From Symbiodinium natans (taxonomy: Eukaryota; Sar; Dinophyceae; Suessiales; Symbiodiniaceae), in assembly GCA_905221605.1 (NCBI GenBank), contig CAJNDS010000076.1, positions 173,743 to 237,742 of the forward strand: a DNA stretch of 64,000 nt, written 5' to 3'. Below the pieces are notes generated by a model. The model did not search any database and was not told the DNA's origin. It saw only the letters and a program-made list of their open reading frames with translations. This document shows, piece after piece, positions 43,601-53,100 of this stretch. The position numbers were made by a program, and so were the translations under genes. Numbering within the stretch: the first letter of the stretch is position 1; every line of letters begins with the position of its first letter.

Positions 43601-45534
43601 TAATATCCCCTCATCCCCTACTAAGCAACAGTAAGGTCGAGAGCGCTGGGTGTCACTGCTGCAAGAGGGGTCAGGCATGCTTGAGCGAGATCTGTGATCG
43701 CGCCGTCATCAAGCAGTGCATTCGCACCTGGTACGGTTCTGCCGAGAACTTCGAGGAGACCATGCAGACCCCCTTTAGGAGTTACCTTTCTTTATCTCCT
43801 GTTTGCACAAACCCCTTAAGGGGATGTTTTAAGAATATTGCTGTTTATTCAGGTTGCAAAGGGGAGCAGCCCAAATGGGGAAAACCCTAAACCCTAAACC
43901 CTAAACCCTAAACCCTAAACCCTAAACCCTAAACCCTAAACCCTAAACCCTAGAGGAGACTGTGAAGACTCGTGTCCAGACCATGCTCTACCGCCAGCTG
44001 GGTGGAATGTTGTTTCCTTACGGCTGGAAAGTGGTGGGCGGATCGCCTCTGCTGCTTACCTAGCCAACAGTTTAGGGTTTAGGGTTTAGGGTCTAGAATT
44101 TAGGGTTTAGGGTTTAGGGTTTAGGGTCTAGGGTTTAGGGTTTAGGGTTTAGGGTTTAGGGCTTATTATTTAGTAGAAAAAAACTACAGCTTAGCCTTTT
44201 GTTTCCCCCTTTGGGCATTGGGAGAAGTCAGGCTCTGGGGCTTCTGCGACATGACGGCTGCGCGATTGCGATCTGGGAGCTGGCGCGCAGCTGCCATCAT
44301 GTTCCTTGCTCTCTCTATAATCCCTTAAAGGGTATATCTATATATATGCTTATATATATATATATAGGGGGGGATGTAGGGTCCCTGTGTAATCCCATAA
44401 AGGGTATACTATAGGGGGATATAGGGTTTCTATGGTAATCCCTTAAAGGGTATACTATAGGGGGATATAGGGTCCCTATGGTAATATATTATAGGGGGAT
44501 ATAGGGCTCCTGTGGTAATCCCTGAAAGGGTATATATATATATATATAGGGGGTTATAGGGTCCCTATGGTAATCCCTTAAAGGGTATATTATAGGGGGA
44601 TATAGGGTCCCTGTGGTAATCCCTTTAAGGGTATACTATAGGGGGGTATAGGGTCCCTGTGGTAATCCCTTAAAGGGTATATTATAGGGGGATATAGGGT
44701 CCCTGTGCAATCCCTTTAAGGGTGTATATATGGGGGATATAGGGTCCCTGTGTAATCCCTTTAAGGGTATTTTGGGGGATATAGGGTCCCTATGGTAATC
44801 CCTTAAAGGGTATATTCTAGGGGGATATAGGGTCCCTGTGTAATCCCTTTAAGGGTATACTATAGGGGACATAGGGTCCCTATGTAATCCCTTAAAGGGT
44901 ATATTCTAGGGGGATAGAGGGTCCCTATGGTACTCCCTTAAGGGTCCCTATCTAATCCCTTTAAGGGTACATTTTGGGGGGACATAGGGTCCCTATGTAA
45001 TCCCTTAAAGGGTATATTCTAGGGGGATACAGGGTACCCTATATCCTTCATTCCCTACCAACCGTAAGGTTCGCTGGCGGCCTCGCCTGGTGGCTCTTCT
45101 TCTGCCCACACCTCTTCCAGCTTGCATTGCTTCTGGCCACTTAGGGATACTTGGAAATATGTTTTGAGTTTTGTGGGTACCTTAGTTCCCAAGAAACAGC
45201 TAGAATTGTAGTCTGTGCTAGGGTTCCAAGTTCAGTTTAGGCCAGGTATTTTCGCAAGAAGGCGCCCGGCACCTGGCAAGACAGGTTTAAGAGTATGGCG
45301 GTGGCACTGCTGCTGACCCTCGTCTCCTTTATTGGAAACATCACGTCGCTTGTGCAAGGTCGCTTGCCGACACTTCTTTGGTTTACTGCTCCAGTGCTAG
45401 TTGCCGGGGTGACGTGGCTTATCAGTCGATATCAAGCTGTCACCCAGAACTCGGCGGAGCTGGATCCGGAAAATCGCGTCGGGAACCAGGTTCATAGCCT
45501 GGATGGTGCTGTTGACACGATCGTTTCACTTTGA
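40676..45534 (+). CDS. SHSW/TIR-like multi-pass membrane protein of a dinoflagellate family
   Basis: Exons: 40676-about 40788 (ATG in GCCATGG, acidic start), 41017-41254 (IEVFWSHSWHGNRHLN), 41332-about 41450 (ILLLLLLYNGPPAIILATIS), 42266-42350, 42625-42741 (VFYDQMCIQQQNVILKTAG), 42913-42960 (WDDTYAARLWCMLE), 43082-about 43230 (LAAFLKSHE, membrane span), 43354-43488, 43636-43755 (CDRAVIKQCIRTWYGSAENF), 43956-44053 (MLYRQLGGMLFPYGWKV), 45069-45135 (GGLAWWLFFCPHLFQ) and 45241-45534 (membrane spans, TGA stop). Frame is kept through exons 42625 to 43082 and from 43354 to the stop, across introns with donors GA, GT, GT, GA, GC and GC. SHSW...YDQMC...LWCMLE follows the layout of TIR-like folds, with several membrane spans between and after. 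Such proteins are abundant in dinoflagellate gene sets; enzymatic activity is unknown. Ends of exons 1, 3, 4 and 7 are approximate. Confidence 0.75.
40789..40927. mobile_element. introner, CTTACTGTTGGTTAG family, near-perfect palindrome
   Basis: The arms are about 41 bp with one mismatch: CTTACTGTTGGTTAGTAGGG at the left, CCCTACTAACCAACAGTAAG at the right. The loop holds a (TA)n run. The flanks TTCA and TTAC are not a clean duplication, and the true intron probably extends to 41016. Confidence 0.8.
42010..42082. repeat. (TA)n microsatellite
   Basis: TATATA runs with single TATG and AACG interruptions lie in an intron of the SHSW gene. Further short TA runs lie at 40855-40870 and within 44336-44550. 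Confidence 0.9.
42126..42258 (-). repeat. telomeric array, CCCTAAA with CCCTAAGAA spacers
   Basis: CCCTAAA blocks interrupted by AAGAA, in the intron before exon 42266. Confidence 0.9.
42746..42912. mobile_element. introner carrying a telomeric array, GATT duplication, GA-AG intron
   Basis: The element starts CTTACCTGTTGGTTCGTAGG and ends CTCATTAACAGTAAG. GATT stands directly on both sides (42742-42745 and 42913-42916). Removing 42742-42912 gives QLLIVWDDTY in frame, with a GA donor and AG followed by G. Inside, 42773-42832 is mostly TTTAGGG repeat. Confidence 0.82.
43493..43635. mobile_element. introner with GTCG duplication, GT-AG intron
   Basis: GTCG occurs at 43489-43492 and 43636-43639. 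The right end is CTACTAAGCAACAGTAAG and the left end the diverged CTTGCAGATGGTGCGTAGGG. Removing 43489-43635 gives TSFT-VESAGCHCC in frame. The interior repeats AATCC(C/T)TTAAAGGGT, like the minisatellite at 44316. Confidence 0.82.
44055..45068. mobile_element. expanded introner, about 1 kb, GC-AG intron
   Basis: The left end CTTACCTAGCCAACAG and right end CCTACCAACCGTAAG resemble the shorter copies. Removing 44054-45068 joins PLL-FAGGLAWW in frame. The interior holds a TTTAGGG array (44070-44162) and a minisatellite of about 46 bp (44316-45040). The flanks GCTG and GTTC share only part of a duplication. Confidence 0.7.
44316..45040. repeat. minisatellite, unit about 46 bp, in an intron
   Basis: About 15 copies of TAATCCCTTAAAGGGTATA followed by TATAGGGGGATATAGGGTCC. 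Each unit contains the palindrome CCCTTTAAGGG or CCCTTAAAGGG. Unit length varies by TA-run length. Confidence 0.9.
45140..45240. mobile_element. introner with GCCA duplication, GC-AG intron
   Basis: The ends CTTAGGGATACTTGGAA and TTCCAAGTTCAGTTTAG are imperfect inverses. GCCA occurs at 45136-45139 and 45241-45244. Removing 45136-45240 gives LALLL-ARYFRKKAPG in frame into the last exon of the SHSW gene. Confidence 0.75.
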
Positions 45535-45968
45535 GCCGCGCGGCAGCCCGCATAAATGGGCGGACACCGCAAGTGAAGAAGATCACAACCAGGACCGGGG
45601 ATCCGCGAAGTCGGGTTTAGGGTTTAGGGTTAGGGTTTAGGGTTTTGGGTTTTGGGTTTAGGGTTTAGGGTTTAGGGTTTGGGGTTTGGGGTTTGGGGTT
45701 TTGGGGGTTTAGTAATCCCTGTACCCTAAACCTAAATGCGCAATCGAGCTTCACTTGCATAAGATTTCCGGTGCAGGGTTTAGGGACCAATGACCCAGGT
45801 GTGGCATTTAGGATTTAGGGATTTGCAGGGTTTGGGGTTTAGGGTTTAGGGTTTAGGGTTTTGGGTTTGGGGTTTAGGGGTTCCGGGCGGCCCTCTAAAC
45901 CCGAAACCCCTCTGAACCCTAAACCCTAAACCCCTCTAAACCCTACAAGGCCCACGCTTGTCTGCACG

Positions 45969-46034
45969 ATGTCTAGCAGCCGCGAGATGGACCGCCTGCC
46001 GCGCCCAGGCCGCAAGGCCTCTGGCGCTGTTGGG
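45969..46034 (+). CDS. possible first exon, unrecognised
   Basis: ATG at 45969 starts MSSSREMDRLPRPGRKASGA, preceded by CCTACAAG|G. A telomere-like intron follows. It may be the 5' end of the exons at 47703 and 48381. Confidence 0.35.
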
Positions 46035-46039
46035 TTCTG

Positions 46040-46500
46040 GGGTGGTTTAGGGTTTAAGGCTTAGGGTTTATGGTTTACGGTTTAGATTTTAGGTTTAGGG
46101 TTTAGGGTTGAGGACTTGGGGTTTAGGGTTTAGGGTTTAGGGCTTGGGGTTTGGGGTTTGGGGTTTGGGGCTTCAGGTTTGGGGTTTAGAGCTTGGGGTT
46201 TAGGGTTTAGGGCTTGGGGTTTAGGGTTTAGGGCTTGGGGTTTAGGGTTTAGGGTTTAGGGTTTAGGGCTTGGGGTTTAGGGTTTAGGGTTTAGGGCTTA
46301 GGGCTTAGGGCTTACAGCTTAGGGTTTAGGGCTTGGGGCTTGGGGCTTGGGGTTGGCTTGGGGTTTAGGGTTTGGGGCTTGGGGTTTAGGGTTTTGGGCT
46401 TGGGGTTTAGGGTTCAGGGTTTGGGGTCTGGGGTTGAGGGCTTGGGGTTTAGGGTTTAGGGCTTGGGGTTAGGCTTTAGGGTTTGGGGTGTGGGGTTGAA
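46040..46500 (+). repeat. telomere-like array with GGGCTTGGGGTTTA units
   Basis: TTTAGGG and GCTTGGG units combine into a 14-21 bp higher-order pattern. Confidence 0.88.
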
Positions 46501-46639
46501 GGTTAAGGAAACCCCAAACGTGCTTGCTCTTTGGGGATAGGGGGGGGGGGGGGGGGTCTGCAGAGTCCCGAATGGGCTTGCAAAGGGTCGACTAAAAGCT
46601 TTCTTGGGGGTTGGGATTTGCGCTACCCACCGTGGGCCC

Positions 46640-47160
46640 TCCGTTACAGCTCCGTTACAGCACCTGCTACAGTTCCGTTACAGCTCCGTTGCACCTCCGT
46701 TACAGCCCCGTTACAGCTCCCGTGCACCCCCGTTACAGCTCCTTTACAGCTTCCGTTACAGCTCCGTCGCAGCCCCGTTGCACATCCGTTACAGCTCCGT
46801 TACAGCTTCCGCTATGCAGCTTCCGTTACAGCTCCGCCACAGCTCCAGTACAGCTCCGATGCACCTCCGCTACAGCTCCGTTACAGCTTCCGTTACAGAT
46901 CAATTATACAGCTCCGTTACAGATCCGTTACAGCTCCGCCACAGCTCCCGCTACAGCTCAGTTGTACAGCTCCGTTACAGTTCCGTTACAGGCCCGTTAT
47001 CAAGTTGCTGCTTCTGCTACGGCTCCGTTACAGCTTCCGTTACAGCATCGCTACAGCCGGTAGCGCTCCGTTGCAGCCTTCCGATACGCTCCGCGACAAG
47101 TCCGTTACAGCTCCGCTCCTGTCCGTTACAGTTTCCGTTACAAGCCCCGTTACCAGCGAG
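46640..47160 (+). repeat. 11-bp minisatellite, CTCCGTTACAG
   Basis: About 45 imperfect 11-12 bp units (CTCCGTTACAG, CTTCCGTTACAG, CCCCGTTACAG). All three + frames stay open over most of it, giving Ser/Thr/Leu/Tyr-rich repeats, so the three long frames here are not evidence of a gene. Confidence 0.92.
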
Positions 47161-47702
47161 CATTTCTGTCATAGTAGAGGCCTGCAAATGATGGTAGAGC
47201 CCCGCCCCAACTTTAAACCCTAAACCCTAAACCCCTTCAAAGCCTGGAGCCCTGGGATCCAAGAGCACATCCTAAACCTGAACCCTAAGCCCTAAAAGCG
47301 CCTAAAACCCTTGAACCCCAAAAAAAACCTTAAAGCCTTTAAGGCCCAACAGCCCGTAAAAGCCCAGAAAAAAACCCTAATAAAACCCTAAAACCCTGCA
47401 ACCCTAAAACCCTAAAACCCCGGCTCCCGAACCCTTGCATGCATCAAGCTTGGAATTTTCCGGACCCAACAGGGTTTAGTGTTTAGGGGTTCAGGGCTCT
47501 GTGGCGCCAAACCTTGCTTGAAAGCTTTCACCCAGTCCGAAATCCCCAACTCCAAACCCGAAAACCCTAAACCCCAAGCCCTCTTTGAAAAACTGAAAAA
47601 CCCAGACCCAAACCCCAAACCCTGAACCCCAAACCCTAAACCCGAAACCCCAAACCCCAAACCCTAAACCCTAAACCCGAAAACCCTAAACCCTAAACCC
47701 CA

Positions 47703-48462
47703 GACGCTGCTCCGAGGGTCGCTCAGCGCTCCCTCCCCCTGGGCCCACAAACCACTGTGGGCCGAGAGCATCAACAGGCCCCCCGGTTCTTAGTAGGGAT
47801 AGGGCCCTAAACCCTAAACCCTAAACCCTAAACCCTAAACCCTAAACCCTAAACCCTAAACCCTAAACCCCCCTCATTCCTTACTTTCTCGACAGGGTTT
47901 AGGCTTTAGGGTGTAGGGTTCCGGGTTTAGGGTTTAGGGTTCAGGGCCCTATCCCTTCTATAACCACTCAAAGCCCCAGAGAAAAGGTTCAGAGAGGCGG
48001 GGCTAGGGTTAGGGTTCTCTTCACTCGCATGCGGGTCTAAGTGCCCACCATATGGGGGAGTTTGGGGTTTAGGGTTTAGGGTCTAGGGTTTGGAACGGTT
48101 TCTGCATCCGCCCATGTCGTTCGCACACGTCTGCCAGACGTATGCAAGTTGACAGAACACCCCAAACCCTAAACCCGTCGCTGTCCCTAAGAGCCAAGCC
48201 CCAACCTACTTGGCCGAAATTTTTGCGTTCCTTCAAACCGCTCTTGGGCGGTTCGGGAAGTTTGGGGTTTGGGGATTAGGGCTTGGGTTGGGTTTAGGAT
48301 TTTGGGTTTAGGGGTTTGGGGTTTGGGGTTTAGGGTTTTGGGTTTAGGGTTTAGGGTTTAGGGTTCACTGCCGCGCACAGGAGTTTTTCGAGACAGTCCT
48401 CGGCCATCACAGCCCCTACTGGACGGCATTTCAGCAAAACTCAGACCTAGATGCAGGATTGT
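47703..48462 (+). CDS. two exons, one FHA-family-like
   Basis: Island 47703-47783 reads TLLRGSLSAPSPWAHKPLW and AESINRPP. Exon 48381-48462 (after CGCACAG) reads EFFETVLGHHSPYWTAFQQ. The latter resembles the AEFFQMLLPD exon of the FHA gene at 28775, so it may follow a GRxxQ exon I did not find. Confidence 0.4.
47784..47895. mobile_element. introner filled with telomeric repeat
   Basis: GGTTCTTAGTAGGGATAGGG on the left and CTCATTCCTTACTTTCTCGA-CAG on the right are the decayed ends of the TTAGTAGGGAATGA family. Between them almost everything (47804-47870) is CCCTAAA array. This mirrors the introner at 42746. Confidence 0.6.
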
Positions 48463-48819
48463 GGGTTGAGGGTTTAGGGTTTAGGGTTTAGGGTTTAGGT
48501 TTGCGGAATCTTAGTCTCTGAGAGAAGATCGCTTGTGTGATCCCCTAGCTCTAGACTAGAGCGTTGGTTGAGCGTTGGTTGCGTCTGAGCCTCAACAAGA
48601 ATGAACGGTGAGCCATGGGTAAGCCGGAGACACCTTTCCCGTTTTTCGAGCCCCGTGAACCGTATGAACCTGTGGCCCTTACACCCTATAGACTCCAAAG
48701 GCACCAAAGCCGAAACCCCAAAGCCCAAGACCTTGAACCCTAATTCTGAAAACCACAAAAACTTAACACTAAACCCTAAACACCCTAAAACCCGAAACGC
48801 CCTAAAGCCTAAAACCCTC

Positions 48820-49340
48820 AAACCCTAAAACCCTACAACCCCAAAACCGTAAGAACCCTGCAACCCTAAAACAGCCCTAAACCCTAAACTTAAAACCCTG
48901 AAACCCTAGAAATCCTAGAAACCCTAGAACCCAAAAACCCTAAAAACCTAAAGCCCTCAACGCCTACAACCCTAAGCCCCCAAGAACTTAAACCCTAGAA
49001 CAGCCCTAACTAGAACCCCTAGAAACCCTAGAAACCCCAGAAACCATAGACACCCCACAAAACCTAGAGATCCTGGAACTATAGAAACCCTATACAAACC
49101 CTAGAAACCCGATAGAAACCCTGTCCCTAGAAACCCTATAGAAACCCTATAGAAACCCTAGAAACCCTAGAAACCCTATAGAAACCCTAGATACCCTACA
49201 AAACACCCTAAAAACCCCTCCAAACCCTACAAACCCTAAAAATCAACTCAAAACCCTAGAAACCCGAGAAAGACTGTTTGAAAGCATATAGAAAGCCTAT
49301 AGAAAGCCTGTAGAAAGCCTACAGAAAGCCTCGAAAGCCT
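48820..49340 (-). repeat. decayed telomere-like repeat, AACCCTAGA and CCTATAGAA units
   Basis: Nine- to ten-base units such as AACCCTAGAAA and ACCCTATAGA fill this stretch. No exon is visible in it. Confidence 0.8.
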
Positions 49341-49345
49341 AGAAA

Positions 49346-49505
49346 CCCGTCTTCCAGCCCCCAGGCGATCTCCCGAAGCCACCTTGAGGTGGCGCAAGTA
49401 GCCGAAAGCTTCCTCGTTCGGCCCCTTGGGAAGCACACGTTATTGAGGGAGGGTTTAGGGTTTAGGGTTTAGGGTTTAGGGCTTCGGTCCCTTGGGAAGC
49501 ACACG
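49346..49505 (-). CDS. minus-strand exon split by a telomeric insert with exon duplication
   Basis: On the minus strand 49436 to 49346 reads VLPKGPNEEAFGYLRHLKVA and SGDRLGAGRR. Its 5' edge (49417-49439) is repeated at 49483-49505 with one mismatch in 23, and the 43 bp between hold four TTTAGGG units. The + strand has a stop in this region. No family is recognised. Confidence 0.45.
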
Positions 49506-50168
49506 GGAGACATGGGTTTAGGGGGTTGCCTGGGCCATTCTTGAAAGTCAGGTTACATGTTTATGCATGCTTAAGAACAATAAGGAGCACGAATGATCAT
49601 GTCTAATCGTACCCCCAACAATGGTGCAGTTTAGGGGTTGAGGGGTTTAGGGGGGTGTAGGGTTGAGGGTTTAGTGTTTAGGGTTGATAGGGTTTACAGC
49701 GTCTTTTGAGGTTTAGGGCTTAGGGGATGACACAGATCGGGGAGTCTGTTCCACAAGCAGCGAAACAGCTGACAAACCCAAAAACCCTATGAAGTCGAAA
49801 ACCCGATAAACTTGAAAGCCCCACCCTGAAAAGTCAAAAGAAAAAAAACACCAAACCCTAAACACCTAAACCCTAAACCCTTCTCCAAAAAAGAGACCGG
49901 GGCCCCGCGCGGTTGTGAATTCTGACCAGGAACCTCAGCGTCAACCACGTCATGGTGGGTGCCTGGCCTTCTTTGAAGTGGCTTTAGGGGCTCGTTAGGT
50001 CTCTTTAGAGGCTGTTTAGAGGGGCTCTTCAGTGGTTTTGGGGGGCTTCAAGGGCTTTCGGAACTTTAGGGTTGTTTGGGTTTTGGGGCCCTAACCCTAA
50101 ACCCTAAACCCTACACCCTGGCTCCGTCGCATGGGGGCGCTTGCCCACGTTTTTTTCTTGTTTTGCAG

Positions 50169-53100
50169 GGGTCCGCCACTTTCCGATCGTCATGTCAGCC
50201 ATGCAAGCACGCTAAAGCTTGGAGAACCATGAGCAAACCCTAAAACCCTAAACCCCAAACCCTAAACCCTAAACCCCATAAGGCGGGAAGCAGCTCCAGC
50301 GCGGAGAGCAGGGCACCTTGCAGGTATCGCCCCACTTAGGGCTTGTAGGGTGTTTAGAGGCTAAAGGGTTCATATGGGGTTATAACGTTTTTTGGGGGGT
50401 TTTAAAGGGTTTAACAGGGCTTTATAGTGTTCCGTGGGTTGTATAGGGCTTTGTAGGGTTTTGTAGGGTTAGGGTTAGGGTTTGGGCTTTAGGAGTCGGG
50501 TTGGGCTTAAGGGTTCTCAGGGTTTTACAGGGCTTTATAGGGGTTAAGGGTTTAGGGTTTAAGGTTTAGGGTTTAGGGTTTAGGGTTTCAAAGGCTTGCC
50601 AGTGCTGGGAGGCTGGGGGCCGGGGCGGGTTTGTGTGTGTGTGCCCTGTTCAAAGCTGAGGATGCACGCCCTCAAGTCCCTAAACACCCCCCCCCCAACT
50701 CATTCCCAAACCCTAAACCCTAAACCCCAAACCCTAAACCCTAATTAAACCCTAAACCCTAAACCCCAAACCCTAGACCCCAAACCCCAAACCCTAAACC
50801 CTTAACCCAATGCAGCGGCCTAGAGGTTTGAGGCTTCGTCCCCAAGAAGCCTCAAACCCAAATTCCTGAGAGCCCTTCTGCAACCGCCCTGAGCTCCCAA
50901 GCCTTGAAATGAGGCCCAGCTTAGGGCGTCTAGGGTTTAGGGTGTAGGGCTTGGGGGTGTAGGGTTTAGGGTGTAGGGTTTAGGGTTTAGGGTTTTGAAA
51001 AATGTATCTTTCATGGAAAATTTTAAAATATCTTACGAGTGTAAACCAACTGCAAAACATAAAATCGAAAAGCTAAAGCAATTGAAAACTCGAATAGTAC
51101 AAGTGGGAAGCTAGCTAAACTACCAAAAAAAACGGCATATTTTTAGAAGAGATTCTAACCCGAAGGCCAAGGGACAGATCGACTTCCTGGCGGTTCCTCC
51201 GGGCACCGGGGGCAAGGCCGGAAATGCGGAGGTTCAACCCTGAACCCTGAACCCCGAACCCTGAACCCTGAACCCTGAGCCGAATTGAGCTAGGGTTACA
51301 GGGTTTAGGCTTATCCTGTAGGGTTTAGGGTTTAGGTTTAGGGGTTTTGGATTTACGGTTTAGGACTGATGGTGGCTTGCGAGCTCCCCGAAAGGAAGGG
51401 CGCCCCGATACACTCTGATAAAGCCCTCACCCTGAACCCTGAACCCTAAACCCTGAACCCTGAACCTTGAACCCTAAACCCTAAACCCTAAACCCTAAAC
51501 CCTAAACCCTAAACCCTAAACCCTAAACCCTAAACCCAGCACCCCCAGCACCCCCGGCACCCCCGGCACCCCAAGGACCCACTCGCCCCCCCCCCCCCCC
51601 CCCCCCACCCAAAGCCTCCAGATGATGACGAGGTGCCCCAGTGTTTCTTACGCATGGAGCTGGCGCCTCGGCCGAAGCAAGGGGGCAGCAAAGGCCCGAA
51701 TTAGGGTTTAGGGTTTAGGGTTTAGGGTTTGGGGTTTGGGGTTTAGGGTTTAGGGTTTAGGGTTTAGGGTGAGAATCTGAATCATTCTGTTGGGGTTAAG
51801 GGGGTTAGGGTTTCGGGTTTACGGCTTAAGCCCTAACCCAGAACTTTAGGGCTTTAATCCCATTGGGTTGAGTCGTCTTGGGGGGTTAAGGGCTTAGGGT
51901 TTACAAGTTGGGTTTACCCCAACTAGTGGACCCCCGAAATAGTACAATCCTTGTTCTAGGACCCCCCCCCCCTCCCCTAAACCAAACACCCCAAGCCCTA
52001 GTTTCTGATATCTCCCCCAAAGATTCAAATCCTAAACCCTCAACCCACAACCCAAAAGAAACCGAAGCCCCCCTGTGCTTTATAGGACGGTCGTGTTTTT
52101 GGGGCCCTAAACCCTAAACCCTACAACCCCCCAAAGCCCAAATGGGGGAAACTCTTGGCTAGGATGCCCAGTAGTACCCTTATTCCCTTTTTTTTGGGGG
52201 GGGGGGGGGGTTTAGGTTCCCTTATAAGCCCCTTTTAAGCAAAGAAGGGTACCCTTCTTAAGCCTAGGTTACTGGGCAGCCTAGTTGGGGAAGATTCCGA
52301 GGACGCCGACGCCTCGCCATCCAAGCGTGCCCCGAGGCGTTTCTGGCTGGAGCCCCTGTGGCCGCACTTGGGGTTCTGTAGGGTTTTGGGGGGGTTTGGG
52401 GTTTAGGGTCTTGGGGTTTTGGGGTTTAGGGTTTTGGGGTTTTCTGTAGGGTTTTGGGGGGGTTTGGGGTTTAGGGGGTTTGGGGTTTAGGGTCTTGGGG
52501 TTTCTGTAGGGTTTTGGGGGGTTTGGGGGTTTGGGGTTTAGGGTCTTGGGGTTTGGGGCTTTGGGGTTTAGGGTTTTGGGGCTTTGGGGCTTTGGGGTGT
52601 TGGGGTGTTGGGGTGTTGGGATTTTGGGGTTTGCACAGGGTTTTGAGGTTTTGTATAGGCCTGGGTTTTGCGCAGGGTTTTGGGGTTTACATAATCAGGG
52701 CTTTGGGGTTAGAGGTTCATGGGGTTTAGGGTTTTGAGTTCAGGCTTTGAAAATTTCTCTGCGGGGAGGCATGGAGGGCTTGAGGGTGTGGGGCTTTGAA
52801 GCTTTGGAGTGTAGAGATTGTACCAAAGACTTAGTAGTTGAATGAGTACGCTTTCCACTTTTTGGGATACCATAATCCCCTATAGAACGAAAAGTGTACA
52901 CCTTTTCGGGGCTTAAGAACTCAGCAAAGTTAGAAGAAGGCTCTATCCCTAAGTCGTAAGACCTAACCACTTAACCACCCTCAACCCCAAACCTAAAGGG
53001 CTTTGGGGCCTGGGGCTTTGAAAGTTCATGGTTTGTTGGGGGGGCGGTTCTTCCACCCGAAGTCCTAAAACTCTAGGACCCAAGAGCGCTTGAGTGCACC

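Noticed and set aside
46531-47223. Open frames of 150-230 codons on the + strand
   Set aside because: They read through an 11-bp minisatellite that leaves all three frames open.
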